Source: Trebouxia sp. TZW2008 (taxonomy: Eukaryota; Chlorophyta; Trebouxiophyceae; Trebouxiales; Trebouxiaceae). From it: DNA of 64,000 nt. The first letter of the stretch is position 1; each line of letters opens with the position of its first letter. Shown here one piece after another: positions 47,462-60,700 of the stretch. The notes under the pieces were generated by a model. The model was not told the origin of the DNA. It was given only the letters and a program-made list of their open reading frames with translations, and did no database searches. The stretch lies in NCBI GenBank assembly GCA_002118135.1, contig BDIU01000140.1, positions 1-64,000 on the forward strand, given 5' to 3'. Made by a program: the position numbers and the translations under genes.

Positions 47462-48094
47462 ATGAGTGTAGACGAAACGCAGCATAAAGCAGATGGCCAA
47501 AAGCCAGCAGCCAAAATGATCTCCCTGCAAGATTGCAAATCACACAACAAGGAGGAAGACTGCTGGCTTGTCATTAGCGGAAAAGTATACGACGTCACTG
47601 AGTTTCTAGACGAGCATCCTGGCGGTTTTGACATAGTTTTGGCAGCCACAGGTAAGTCTCGAGCTTTGTCGACGTCAGGCAGGATCATCGCGATGTATCT
47701 GCATTGCAATTTACCTTGTAAGTTGTTCCTCCAAGTTGGACAGTCTGTGATCAGGCAAAGATGCAACAGAAGACTTCGAAGAGATAGGTCACAGCAACGC
47801 CGCTCGCGAGATGCTGGACAAGTATTACATAGGCGAATTTGATGTGCGTCCTTGTGTGTTGTTTGCTGTGCTGACCTTGAATGGGACTTTCCCTATTTCA
47901 TGCCATTTCTTCAACATTTGCAGGGAGGCGTTGAGGAAGCTAAGCAAGCCAATGCCACAGCGAAAGAATCTGCAAAAGAAGGAAAAGCGCAGGCTGTACA
48001 GCGAAGCAGTGCTCTGCAGGGCATCTTGCCGCTGCTACCTGTATTGTTTGTTGTGCTAGCTGCACTGGCAGCTTACCAATTCCTTGGGAAGTAG
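47462..48094 (+). CDS. CYB5: Cytochrome b5, tail-anchored
   Basis: Exons 47462-47651, 47755-47843 and 47924-48094; 149 aa. Cytochrome b5 carries electrons from NADH or NADPH reductases to desaturases, hydroxylases and P450s on the ER. The heme-binding core is complete: [16 protein letters not shown], then EHPGG with H52, then GHS with H76. The 24-residue His spacing is the usual one. The C terminus is an Ala/Lys-rich linker followed by one hydrophobic helix ([20 protein letters not shown]) and GK, typical of tail-anchored ER isoforms. Phases agree at all junctions. It is convergent with HisB. Confidence 0.95.
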
Positions 48095-48760
48095 ACTGCA
48101 TCAGACAATACATCTATTAGCACCACAAGCATACGCTACTGGCAGCTTTGCCCAAGTAGATTGCATAAGCAGCGACGCCAACATGAATGAATGCAACTCT
48201 GCATCAGAACTCAATGTATGATGCCATATGCATGTGTGTATATGTGTACATTGCATCTATATGCCCAACCAATTGGCCCATGACTTTGGCAGCTTTACGT
48301 TCAGCTGCTGCCGACCTGTTTGTTTCAACTACACATTCTGCCTCTCTTGCACAACTCTTGAGACGCTGGGCGTTCCCAATTCAAGTTGGGTAGGTTTGTT
48401 GAACGGGTTGCGCTTGACGGTGTGATTGCAATTGAACGAGTTGATTGCTACTGCTACAGTGACCTGTCAATAACATTCCGGTGTAAGTGTGCACTAGCAT
48501 TTGCAATACAGGAGTCTCACAATCTCTGCAACCAATGCAAGCTCGTTCTGTCACAAGTTACCCTGCATTGTTCAAGACCAACATGACGTTGTGAGGATGT
48601 CTCCTCTCAGTAGCATCAACCACATCTACATGTCTCATTGGCTTAAATGCGCAGATGCCCCAGACTTACTGTGAATTCAATGCTGTGTCAGTACACCTTA
48701 GAACTGGGTAAATTGAGTTGTCCGTTCTGCACATCATGATTCCCCTGATTCATGGAAATC
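48095..48760. other. Convergent intergenic region CYB5/HisB
   Basis: No gene seen. A short decayed copy of the HisB terminal-exon end (GCTGTGTCAGTACACCTT) lies at about 48685-48705, next to the real one at 48768-48785. Confidence 0.45.
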
Positions 48761-50302
48761 TCATTGCTGTGTCAGTACACCTTTGGAGGAGGCAATCTGT
48801 CCTGCGCGCCTTTCATCTACTTCACAGGCTCTTCTCAAAGCTCTTGCAAACGCCTTGAAGGTGGCTTCTACAATGTGATGAGAGTTCTGACCAGCAAGCT
48901 GCCGGATGTGCAATGTCATGCCACTTGTATTCACTACAGACTGAAAGAAGTGCTCTACCAGCTGAGTGTCATAAGTCCCAATGTGGTCTGTGGGAATTTG
49001 TAAGTCATAGCTGAGGTGCGGCCTGCCAGACAAATCCTGCAACAAGATAGAGAAACCAATATGTACAAGACTACTGTTGTCTTGTTGACCATACAAATGC
49101 TCACTGCAAGCACAGGTTTGATGCTGATCCGCGACATGAACTGCAAAAGGTTGTACGCCTCAGCAGATGAGTCAAGTCAAGTAGGGTGTTGACAATACAA
49201 ATGCTGACAGCAAAGACAGGTTTATGGCAAGATGGCAATCCCAAAAGCGCTGCTGCCACATCCAGCTTCAAGACGCTGCAATATATGGAGCTGCAGAATT
49301 GAGATAGATACTGCCAGCTGTCAAAGCACTGAAGTGTTGAAGCTCACCAGCACGACGTGGACCAGCGCCTCATCTAAGGGTGCTGAGAAATCACCAAAGC
49401 GGTGAATTCCTTTTCGGTCTCCCAAGGCCTGTGAGAGTGCACTTCCAAAGGCCAAAGCTGCAGATCAGCAAGACTATGAGCAGCTGCTGATAAGCCTGTG
49501 CTTGTCAATGGCTCATGATTCTTTGCTGCATCTGATGCGATGAGGCAGCGGTATGCAAACCATGCTCATAATTATGACCTGCTTGCTTGCTGTTCAGACT
49601 GCTGTAACGTGGTGCTGCAACAGCTTTGCAATCAGCATGTTCAAATTGAAACTCAGTACACAGTGAAAGAGGTGCACATCCAGCGTACCTAGATCTTCAT
49701 TAGTGTGGTGATCATCAATCCATGTGTCACCTTCTGCTTCGATATCCAGGTCAAATAGCCCATGTGACCCAATTTGCTGCACAAGCATGCTTTGTGTTAC
49801 TGACTCTGGCAGCTGAGGAAGTGCAGTTGCAGTAGTCAAACGGCTTACATCCAGCATGTGGTTGAGGAAATGTATGGGTGTCTTTGCTCGGCAACGTCCT
49901 GTGCCATCAATGCTTATGGTCACGTCAACCTTGGTCTCCTTTGTCTGCCTCTTCACCCGCCCGCTACGCAGTATGGGGACTGCTGCTTCGCTGCTGTGAG
50001 CTGCAGGGCAACCCAGGCACGTCTTGGGTAAGGGCAGAAACTTTAAACATTCACAGCGTACACGTACCAGCCTGTGCCTTGCCAACACCATTGTCTTGCG
50101 CCAAAGCACTGTCGAGCTGAGCTGGTGTAGTAGCAGCACACGAGCAGCCGCGTCGCACAGACCTCCGGCTTGTCCGCGACGTCCTTAGCTGCGGAAAGGC
50201 GCGGGGTGGAGTCACACTGTAGCTGCAGCTGGGGTTCGACGTCGCACAAGACATGTAGGACTGCGCCACAAGGCGACCGCCTAGAGCTGATTGAGGACTC
50301 AT
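48761..50302 (-). CDS. HISB: Imidazoleglycerol-phosphate dehydratase, plastid-targeted
   Basis: Exons (complement) 50068-50302, 49849-50000, 49689-49776, 49348-49457 and 48761-49036; 286 aa. The enzyme dehydrates imidazole glycerol phosphate to imidazole acetol phosphate in histidine synthesis and binds two Mn ions. Family motifs are present: [63 protein letters not shown] and the end SSKGVL. The first ~75 residues are Ser/Arg/Ala-rich with few acids, fitting a chloroplast transit peptide. An in-frame ATG lies further upstream at 50389. Single-domain, as in plants, not fused to HisN phosphatase. Confidence 0.95.
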
Positions 50303-51090
50303 GGCAGCTGTTGCGGTGTGCAGGAGCGGTGATGTGAAGAGACCTTGCGCGATGTAAATGCCGCAACTCATGTGGCGTCCATGTGCCATCCATGTGGCGG
50401 CATGACATGACTGAGGCGTTCAGCTTCTTTCGCCCAGATCTCTCCGAGACAAGACTTTCGCTTGCATCTCGTCGCGTTCCATCGATACACCTTGTCGTCA
50501 TTGTTGAAGCGACCCACTGCAGCCCAAGTCCAAAGTGACTTGCTGATCGGGCGGTGTTGGCCCCGCCGCAAAGCAGCTGTAGACTACGATCACAGGAGTT
50601 ATCGCCTCTGCTAGGGCTTACAGCGTTCTCGAGGGAACGTCAGTGCATTACACTACCCATGTCACAGTAGACACACCGTTCGAAATGCGGCAATGCGTCG
50701 TCGTAATGCACTGAGCTAACTTTTCGTAATTCCACCGAAGATTTGAGTCTAGTCTCAGCGCAAACAAGTTTCAAAAAGTGCAAATATCAAGGCGCCCACA
50801 TCGTAATTGTGTTGGGTCATCGTCACGAGGTGAACAAGCATTGTTCTTGCGGCGCCAAGTAACTGCTGGGTGCAACCCACTTGAAACCGCAACATCTGCT
50901 GTTGCAGCAGCAATTTTCAAGCGCCCCTGAGCAGACATCAATCGTCCACAGACGTCCTTTCCGCTGAGGTCAATGCAAGCACCAGCTTGACATGCGCAGC
51001 TAGACAAGTTCAGAAGCCAACCCAGCGCTGCACCATAAGGCACATCTAGGCAGCCGCATTGTGCCATCTGCCTTGGGTGCAATTCCCTCA
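50303..51090. promoter_or_regulatory. Divergent intergenic region HisB/CCHC-TFIIS-N gene
   Basis: 788 bp between divergent start codons. It presumably holds both promoters. No other feature is evident. Confidence 0.4.
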
Positions 51091-54000
51091 ATGGCTGCGG
51101 CCGGCAATCAGCCTTCCTATGTCAGTTACTGTATGCAAAAGATGGACAGACCAGATGCAAGCTACCTGCTGTACTGGCTGCAAAACAAGAGCAACCAGCA
51201 CACTTTAGCTATGGTGGTAAGTGCTTCGAAAATTGAGCCCAATATTGGGGTGGGGTACCTCTACGCCAATGATTGCTTGCAGTCTCCCAAGACTGCTGTA
51301 TACTACCATGCTCATGATTGTCTGCAGTCCCCCAATACTGCTGTAGTTCACTATGCTGATGATTGCTTGCAGTCTCCCAAGACTGCTGCATAACACCATG
51401 CCAATGATTGCTGGCAGTCTCCAAGACACTGCCTGAAATTTGTGCACAATCATAGCAAAGGCCCAAGTGGGTTCTACCCGCAAGGACTCCTGCAAGTGGT
51501 GCATAGTGGTTTGAGCTTGTCTTCCTTTGCTGCTGCAGGGCAGGCAGGGAAAGAGCAATAAGAAGTGGAGGTACAAGACTCACCCTGATTTCACTGCGTA
51601 CCCAGCTTACACTTCTGACAGCAGGTATGTGCTGCATTACTTCTGCAACTTAGCAGCAGCAGCAGCAGCACAATACAGTGCATCCATAGCACCATGTTAA
51701 GGGCTGCAACCCATCTGAGGATCGTGCTGTCCTGTGCAATAAGTGGATGCTGCTATGCAAATGTGCGACACTGCATTCAGCAAACAGGTGCTGTCCAACA
51801 GTACACAGCGCTGCAGCAATGCCCAGTCAGCATCTATACTGATTTCTATCAGCAACCGAAAAGGCTCAATTACCACAGTTGAACTTTAAAGTGGTTTGAT
51901 TGTGACCAGATCACGCCAAATTGCAGTGATGAACAAAATGACCTGGCAAGACACAACTTGTGCCACACGCGCCTACAACATATGCTGAGAAAAGTAATAA
52001 TAAATCACACTCGAAACAATCATCACGGTCATCATAACAAGTTCAATGTCTTTATCATGAATGGACTGCAGAGATGAGGTGAAGGTTTGGCTAGCATCCA
52101 TAGGCGCCGAAACATCACTCACCAATAACAAAGCAGCCCCTCTACCCGCTCTGTCAGAAGACCAATGGCAAAAGCTTCAGCCAAAGACAGCCAGGACTGC
52201 TCTCCCTGCAAAAGAAGTTGCTCACAGCGCTGAGCAGGTTCTTTCCACCCCAAAAGAGCCATCGCCTCCTTCCCAAGTGACAGATGCTGATCCCAAAGCA
52301 ACAGATGTGGCTCCGAAGACAACAGATGCTGCGCCAAAAGCTAAGGATGCAAAGGGCAAAGACTCTGGGCAGAAAGCAAAAGGGAGACCTAGGTACGCAC
52401 TACAGCAAATGTCGTCAATGCAACGCCAGCAATGCAGCAATTATATGCATAGCGGCTGTCGTAATTCTTTGCTTGGGCTTTCTGTTAGCCACCCAAATAG
52501 CAAGGATGCTGCCACCAAAGGCAAAGACTCTGGACAAAATCCAAAGGCGGACCTAGGTATGTAGTATTGCTAGTACTGTTGCTGCAAAGCAGCACCTTTG
52601 TGCTTGCCAAGTTGTGCGTATACAGCTTGTTTCAGTCTTTTGTCAGCCACTGGAAAGGGAGCGCTCACGAAACACACATCTTGTCTCAGACACTTGCAAC
52701 CTTCGCATCAGCTGCATTAGCAAGTGGCAGGGAGGTACAGAACTTGCCCATTTTTGCTGCTCGTGTGTACAGAATCTGCCCAGATGGCAGCATCTTGTTC
52801 CTCAAGCACCTCATGTAACCTACAGTTTGAGCTCAAGCCAAGGTGCAGGAGACCTTTATCTGCTGCAGCATCGATGGTCATATCGTCATACCTTTGCAGC
52901 TTGTTACGCACAAATCTGTAGTGTTTTGTCAAATTCTTCATGTAATTTTGCTGCCCACAGGAAAAGGGCCAAGGTGCGTACAATCTGTTGCTACTGCAGC
53001 CAAACAGATCACTTGAGTGAGACTGCCCAATCACGCAAGCAGCAGAAGAGGGCTATGGCAGTGAAGATGTAGAGACCACTTTGTGACAGATTGGCATTGC
53101 ATTGGATTGGATCATAGCAGCAAAGCTGGTGATGTCTGCAGGAAAAGGGCCAAAGTGTGGCCAATCTGCATTTACTGCAGCAAAACAGATCACTTGAGTG
53201 AGGACTGCCCCATCAAGCTAGCAGCAGAGGAGGGCTATGGTATTGAAGATGCAGAGACCACTTTGTGACAGATTGGCATTGCATTGGATTGGATCATAGC
53301 AACAAAGCCGGTGATGTCTGCAGGAAAAGGGCCAAAGTGCGTCCAATCTGTTGCTACTGCAGCAAAACAGATCACTTGAGTGAGGACTGCCCCATCAAGT
53401 TGGCAGCAGAGGAGGGCTACGGCAGTGAAGATGCAGAGATCAGTCACAGTGAGGGTGATGAGGAAGCTAGTGCAGAACCTGAGCAGAGCGCTGCACCTGC
53501 AGCTGCCAGGGTTGGTACTGCTAGGGTGCAGCCGACGGCAGGGCAACGGCCTCAGCTGGGCAGGGACACCTCGTATAGCCCTGAAGTGCAGGCAAGCTAT
53601 GCTGCTGCTGCTCAAGCTGCATCGTTACATAGCAATCATCTTCTTTTTGCTGTTGTTGCTGGTGTCATCATAGGCTTCTGAAATTGTGGGGCCATACTTG
53701 GGATGTGCGACTTAGGATAAGCCCTGTGTGCAGCTTAGCTTGCCTTTCACATACAAGCGCTTGAGGATACAGTACCCTTAAGCTGAGAGATAGCTTTGTT
53801 TCTGCGTCTCAGCTTGAGATCACTCTATTCTCAAGCTACATGCATGCAGTGTTATGACTGTTTGACATCTGTATACAGAAACTGGAGGCAGCATTCTGCG
53901 TTTTTTGTGAGCCCAACTGTCCTGCATGTCTTTAGACTCATTGGGTGTTGTGTATCAGACATGCAAGTCTTTACAACATGACTCTCAGTCTGTCTGATAT

Positions 54001-56422
54001 GCAGCGAGTTCATAAGTCTCTGACAGCTGTCTGTATGTCTGTGCAGGACGCCTATCAACATGACCAGGAGTTGCTGGTGAGTCTGCAGCATGCTCGACTC
54101 ATGTCTGCTGCAATCCGCCAGGGCTCAAGTCTCACTTTTGCCCATGCTGCTGCAAAAGTCATTCCTTTGTGTTGCCATCTGCACCTTGTGCAATGGTTGT
54201 AATGAGATGTGGCAGTATCGTGTGCAGTATGATTGCGCTGAGCATCATGATTTCTGCTATATATATTTCTGCAGTGATTGTTGCATTTTGCCACTTATAG
54301 TCGGATTTGCCTTGCCTGTTCACATTGCTCGTAGTCGGTAGTGGTGAGTAGGCGGAGTACGAGTGAGCAACGCGTCAGCATTGCATCATGTATGCATGTA
54401 CATATCACGTACGTGCATGCGTCATATTATGTCAAATGCGCTTCAAGCGTTGAGGCTGCCTGCACAAGCATTTGCTGTGCTGTGAGGTGTACTTCTGCCC
54501 CAGAACATTGTCAAATGCTGTCGGTACAATGCCTGCATGCTGATGTGCAGGGGTCAGCGACTGCAGTGAGGTGTATTTTGCTCTGCAAATGCTGTCGATG
54601 CAGGGCCTGCACATGTGTGCAGGCTGATGTGCAGTTAAAGTGACTGCCTTCAGCAAAATTCTCTTCTGCAACTTCTGTTGATAGAATGCATTGCTGAACA
54701 GTGCATGCTTACTTGCAGCGGTGGGTATCTGGCTCCCTGGATCAAGAGAAACTGGAGCTGCTCACCAGATATAGCACCCTACTCACAGGTACCTAGTAAT
54801 GTTGCAATCAATGTCCAAAGGCATCAGCCTATGACTGCCTTTTGTGACTTGCACATGGTGGTGTATGAGATCCCATATGCCAGATGTTACTGCGCATTAG
54901 GCATTCAATTGTGCAAACCGTGCCTACTGCTGCAGCTGTCAATACCCAGCATGTAAGCATCAGCTGGCAGCTGCAGCTGTGCTTACAAGCAATCTGTTTG
55001 CCAACACAGTCTGTAAGAATTGCAGCCACACAAAGTGCAGTGCAAAGTGTGCGATGCAACTGCTCACTCAGTGCAACTATCACGCCTTCATTCGACGCAA
55101 TCATCATGCCTTCAATCATGTATATTCTTCACCAACTAGTGCTGAGTGGTTTGAAATATGCACTGCAGGGATTGTGAGTCCCAAGCCGCCTCAAGACATG
55201 CACCTGGACAGTGACGGTCAACCCTTGAGATGGCTGGACACTAGCACAGCCATTTCAATCCTGCGCAAGCTAGAATCAGAACAGGTGAGTCGTGTCCAAG
55301 CCAAGGCAACAGACGCTTGGATATATGCATTCTGATGCAAGTTTGCTCCCTTGCCTGTGGACCAGCTCCTGCCAAAAGAAACGGCCCAGACATCCTTGTG
55401 CATACAGCGGGACATCAGCAAGACCAGTGTGACTGCTTTGTTAGAGCAATGATTGAGCATGTTTGAGCAGCTGTCCTTTATCACCCTTTGGGGCACTGAC
55501 TCATCAAGCGCCTGCTTTGATCCCTACATGTATTGGGGTTTTGCCTATACGGTTAGGGCTTGAGTGTCTTGCATGACCCGGTTTTCAGCAGTAGGCCTGA
55601 GTTCTGTTTAAGTCTATTGCAGGTTCCCCTGTTTTTGGCTGTAGGTACAGTCATGAAGGGCAGGTGTAGCTGTGCTGTGCCACTTGGAGTTTGCAGGGTG
55701 TCATGACCAGTTTGTATTGCCTACGTAGATGACATGATCATTCAGTGCATGGGCATTGACTTGATCATGCCACTCTCCATTGCATTTCTGAGCCTGTCAC
55801 TGCCGAGGCAAAGTTGCGCGTAGCATAGTTGAAGAGCCAGCCTGTCTAGCAGATTGTTGTTTGAGCCAGTCAGATCGGTCTGAGCGCTGAAACTCCAAAA
55901 TTGACAAGACGGTTTTTGAACTTACCAGAAAATGTCATATAGCAACTTGTTTCCATGCATTTTTCACGTGCACCTAATTTTATGGTCGCTGGACCTGAGC
56001 CAAATTTTAGTGCCTGTGGCTATGCTGTAAAACAATGCAATTATCAAACCAAACAGCAGCAGCTCAGCAGATAGCGCAGCGCAGTTCAGAACAACCTCCA
56101 TTGCAGACGGCTTCAGATCTATTTAATTTGACTCGACACATTTGCTGAGGCGTAGATCGTTCGCGATTTACGTCACGGGACATCAACAAACCAAACAGCA
56201 GAGATCATAGTGTATAGCAAATTGTTCACCTGCATTTGATGTGTGTTGCAGATAACGCTGCGCTTGCTGGAGCTGAGCCAGATCTCAATGCCAGTGGCTA
56301 TGCTGCGAAACAATGCAAATGTAGAAGTGGCCTCCCTTGCTAAGACTCTGGCCAAGCGGTGGCGGGAGCTTGCAGTTGCAGCTCTGGATTGTGCCACAAA
56401 AGCTCTTGAACGCAGAACTTGA
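51091..56422 (+). CDS. CCHC zinc-knuckle and TFIIS N-terminal-domain protein
   Basis: Exons 51091-51216, 51539-51624, 52072-52392, 53324-53591, 54047-54076, 54719-54788, 55169-55284, 56252-56422; 395 aa with all phases consistent. The N-terminal ~75 residues (SYLLYWLQNKSNQHTLAMV, KKWRYKTHP) form a domain I do not recognise. A Lys/Pro/Ala-rich linker follows, then a CCHC knuckle (CCYCSKTDHLSEDC). The C-terminal ~75 residues match a TFIIS N-domain helical bundle (AISILRKLE...LAKTLAKRWREL), as in TFIIS, Med26 and IWS1 proteins that contact elongation machinery. Joining the knuckle exon to the TFIIS part needs a GC donor (CAG|GCAAGC at 53592). If it is not spliced, the frame ends at 53681 with a hydrophobic tail. 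The fusion is my preferred model, not proven. Confidence 0.68.
51271..51430. repeat. 45-bp tandem repeat, four copies
   Basis: Units start at 51271, 51316, 51361 and 51406 with consensus GATTGCTTGCAGTCTCCCAA. The first three units are 45 bp long. In intron 1 of the TFIIS-N gene. Each unit contains an acceptor-like TGCAG. Confidence 0.9.
52498..52562 (+). repeat. Decayed copy of exon 3 donor edge
   Basis: Repeats codons for KDA..KGKDSGQ and GACCTAG|GTATG, matching the end of the exon at 52392. Confidence 0.85.
52950..53325 (+). repeat. ~182-bp tandem copies of the zinc-knuckle exon
   Basis: Two extra copies lie upstream of the true exon at 53324. The first (from about 52972) has a frame disrupted within the knuckle. 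The second (53142-53268) is nearly identical to the true exon, with intact acceptor and knuckle (CIYCSKTDHLSEDC), but reaches a stop (AETTL*) at 53268. Confidence 0.92.
55965..56060 (+). repeat. Decayed copy of exon 8 interior
   Basis: GACCTGAGCCAAATTTTAGTGCC...GTGGCTATGCTG resembles exon 8 (from 56252) and lies about 300 bp upstream in intron 7. Confidence 0.7.
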
Positions 56423-56720
56423 TGCGTCATGTCACCCAGCCATCACTTGGCATGACAAATGTTTGAGTATCGGTTGCCACTTGGGTGGTGGGCGTACGAG
56501 ACCCAATGGTCCCTTGGAGTGACGCGCATGTGCCACAAAGGTTCTTGAACGCGGAACTTTACGTATTGTGGATGTTTGAGACTCAGCCGTCACTCGACAT
56601 GACCAGTGTTTGAGTATCTTTGGTCACCTGGGGTGGCGGGCTATCCCTTCAGACAATGAGTGTGTGTGCTACGAAGGCTAATGAGTTTCAACATCAGTGC
56701 CCAACTTGGGTGGTGGGCAT
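56385..56720 (+). repeat. Tandem copies of terminal-exon end downstream of the stop
   Basis: About 150-bp units repeating GTGCCACAAA.G.TCTTGAACGC.GAACTT and CACTTGGGTGGTGGGC after the TFIIS-N stop at 56422. Two or three imperfect copies. Confidence 0.75.
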
Positions 56721-57701
56721 AGGGTCACAGATGCTTGAGACTGACGGGCCTTTTGGGTTGATGGGTGTTTGGGTCGAAGGCCATGCCCGACAGCAGCTCA
56801 GCAGACTGTCAGTGCAATTTTGGAAAGCTGCTTTTAGTGCTTCAAGAAGGGACGAGTCACTCAGAGTTGGTCTTGCAACATCAGCTCAAACCAAAGTCAT
56901 GCAAGTGTCAACATGTAGAGCATGAACAAGGACACCAGTGTCATTCATCAGCAGATGAAGGACATCTTGTGCATACAGTGCTTATCCTCAAGGTCCATGG
57001 TGTGTCATACAGTTTGTTTCCAGTTTGGCAGACTTCAGCACAGCAACATCCGTCTGGGAGTATAGACATCTATATACATCTAGAAAGTAGAGAAAGTATA
57101 CATGTTGTAGCATACATATGTGCTTTACATGCTTTGCAGTGTGTCTTTGCTGTGGCACCCTAGGCCTGTGTGCAGGATGCAGCATACGTCTACGACATAC
57201 AAATTGCAGCAGATGCTGTGCTTGTCAGCAATTTACAGATTTGGCTTACAGATTTGCAGGACTTTTTGTGGTGGTAGCGCTTTCTCCGCTAGAACTTGGC
57301 AAAACTCGGGCCAAAATGGCGTTACTGCCATTGGACCGCACTTTACTGGCAATTCAGACGCAAAGGCTGCATGATGTTGTAAGAGACAATGCTCTTCAGA
57401 TCATATCAAGCCTGGCGGAACAACACTCTATCTCTGCACTGCTAGGACGTTGCAATTGCTTGTGCTGTGGCAATGAAAATGCCTTGCCACCAATCAAACA
57501 CAACTTGAAAATAGCATGATGAGCCCTGCTGCAACACACTCTAAGCTAGACCTGAGTCCCTGTTACAGTACTGTCTGCTACTGCACCCCATTGCTTTGAT
57601 TGAATCAAGTTCACAGAGGCTCTCTCTGTGATGCTTGACAGCATAAAACAGTAGACTCTTGTTTCCGCTTATTCTTCGTTTCTGCTATTGCTGGCTTCTA
57701 T
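56423..57701. other. Convergent intergenic region TFIIS-N/carA
   Basis: Beyond the tandem copies (to ~56720) I see no supported gene. A Cys-rich frame at 57118-57519 has no recognisable domain or splice context. Confidence 0.4.
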
Positions 57702-60700
57702 TCAAGCGGCAGCAACATGTTGGGCAGCAGTTTCAGAGGAAGTGTATCCTCCCTTGCCTTGCTTCTCCTTCCTGATCATGTCCATGAACTGCTCAAAGCA
57801 GACATCAGAGTCATGTGGGCCTGGGGAGGCTTCAGGGTGGTACTGAATGGCCATTGCTCTTTTAGCTGGGTAAACCATACCAGCGCATGTGCCATCATTC
57901 AGGTTGATGTGGGTGACCTCAACCCCCTCAGGGAGGGTGCTGGGGTCCACTGCATAGTTGTGATTCTGGGAGCTGATCTCGATGCGCCCTGCAATCAACA
58001 GTGCGAAATTGTCAGCAGTGTGATAGACAGCCATTGCCCTTTTGGCTGGGTGCACCATGCCAGCGCATGAGCCATCATTCAACTTGATGTGGGTAACCTC
58101 AACCCCCTCAGGGAGGGTGCTGGGGTCAACTGCATAGTTGTGATTTTGGGAGCTGATCTCGATACAGTCTGCAGTCAACATGTCAACAGCATCAACATCA
58201 GAAGCCAGAAATGGCGATTGCCCGTTTAGCTGGGTATACCTGCCAGCCCATGTCACATCATTCGGGTTGATGTGGGTGGCCCCACTCCCCTCATGGAGGG
58301 TGCCGGAGTCGACTGCATAGTTGTGATTCTGAAAGCTGATCTCAACACGCCCTACAGTCAGCCATCAAAAAACTGTCAGAAGTGTGATGCTGAATGGCAA
58401 CAGCTATTTGTATGGGTACGCCAAGCCAGCGCATGTGCCATCATTCAGATTGATGTGGGTGACCTGACCCCTCAGAGAGGGTGCTGGGGTCCACTGCATA
58501 CTTGTGATTCTGGGAGTTGATCTCAATACGGCCTGCAGTCCATGTTTCAGAAATGACAACAGTGTAACACTGGATGGCCATTGCCCTTGTAGCTGGGTAC
58601 ACCGTGCCAGCACCTGTGCCTTCATTCAAGTTTGTGTGGGTAGCCTCAACCGCCTCGAGGAGGGTGCAGGGGTCCACTGCATAGTTGTGAGAAGTTTGGG
58701 AGCTGATCTCAATGCAATCTGCAACCAAAAGTTCAGTGATGCCACCGCAAAACTGCATAGGCAGTCAGCTATAGCAACAAGACAGGCATTCAGCTCGTGT
58801 TGAATCACAGATAGCTGACGAGATGCATTGTGCCTGGCTGCGGGGTGCAAAGAGACAAGCAACTGCTCATGCAACAGGCTTTTCAGCCATAGCACCAGAA
58901 CAGGCACTCAGCAAATGCAAAGAGACACGCTCGCAGTTCCTGCAAACAGGCAATGCAATCAGACAGTCAGCACAAACAGACAGGTAGCTGTAGCAACAAC
59001 ACAGCCTTTTGTGACAGGTGTCTAGCCACAGCAATAAGATAAATCTTGAGCTAGTACAAAGGGACAGACAACTGCACAAATGGCATGCATTCAGCAGAGT
59101 CAGGCCACTAACCGGATACTAGCTGAACAACAGCACATGCAGAGGATTGTAACAGCAGAGACTGCCTGACCTTGCAAACAGCTGATCGAATTGACATTCT
59201 TGGGGCTAGAGCACAGAGACAGTCATACAGCTGGTGCGAAAAGAGTGGTAACTGACCTGATGCATTATGCCTGACAGGGTGGTTCCCGCCATGGTGGCCA
59301 AACTTGAGCTTGAAAGTCTTGCCGCCAAAGGCTTGCCCTAGTAGCTGGTGGCCCATGCAGATGCCAAACATGGGCTTCTGCCCAAGCAGTTGCTGCACTG
59401 TCTGCACCGCGTATGGCACAGCTGATGGATCTCCCTGCAACATCACATCACAATCTCAGATACAGTTCAGCGTAGGCGCTAGGTGTGTGTAACCCCAGAT
59501 TTTGAATTAAGGCCAGCTTGTATGCTTTTCGCTCATCAAGGCAGCACAATTTTGTGTGTATGGTAGACATGGGCTTCTGCCCTAGCAGCTGCTGCACTGC
59601 CTGCACTGCGTATGGTACAGCTGATGGATCTCCCTGCAACATGCAAGCCTTCGTCATGCGTGATGCAACATCTGCAGCAATCAATGGCAAAACTAGGTTT
59701 CGGCCCTAGCAGTTGTTGCACTGTCTGCACTACGCATGGCACAGCTGACGAATCTCCCTGCACCATGCAAGCCTTGGCTGAGATTCACAGTGCAAAGACA
59801 AGGGAAGAGTACAAGATGATCGATGTGAGTCCACATCACTTCTTCGCAGATGCTGGATATGGGCTTCTGCCCCCAACAGCTGCTGCACTTTGTATGGCAC
59901 AAATGATGAATCTATACAAGCCTTCAATGCAGCATCGTAAGACAGCTGCAAGAGAGCAGTGTCCCCTGCAGATGCCAAACATGGGCTTTTGCCCTAGCAG
60001 CTGCTGCACTGTCTGTACTGCACATGGTAAAGCTGAGGGAACTCCCTGCGCCACATGTCACGGTAGGGATCAACATGCCAGTAGCATAGCGACCAGCTCA
60101 GGTCTCAGGTGCTGTGTCATGTAGCATATTTATGTGGGTAGTGAGGTCGTACCACACAGCTTGGTGCATACAGAAGCAGTGAAGGACCTCTAGACAATTC
60201 TGTCAAAAGCTATGGGCAGATGATTCATACTGGGCCATTGCTGAGGAAGATGCTGTCAGGATTGAGCGCCATGATGTAGCGCTGTCAATCAGCCACGCCA
60301 GTAGCAAGTGTCAACCGCTTGTATTGCACATGGAGAGTAGCCAATTCCACATCGCCACAGCAACATGGGCAGACAGGATCTGAGCAACACACACCCTACA
60401 CCTGTGCTAGAACATGTGATGCATCACCGGGCTATGATCATCACTACTGATATCAGCAATATAGGCATACCGGGCCGTTGCTGAGGAAGATGCCGTCAGG
60501 ATTGAGCGCCATGACTTTGTCTGCTGGGTACTCTGCTGGCACCACTGTCACCTTGCAGCCAAAGGAAGCCAGCCGCCGCAGTATGTTGTTCTTGCATCCA
60601 AAGTCAAAGGCAACAATCTGCATCACAGCCAAAAACGCAATCAGGCATCTGCATTGCGACCAAAGTCAATGGCAACACCCTTGATCATGTCCATAGAAAG

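Noticed and set aside
57118..57519. Cys-rich 133-aa plus ORF
   Set aside because: No recognisable spacing pattern or splice context; probably intergenic.
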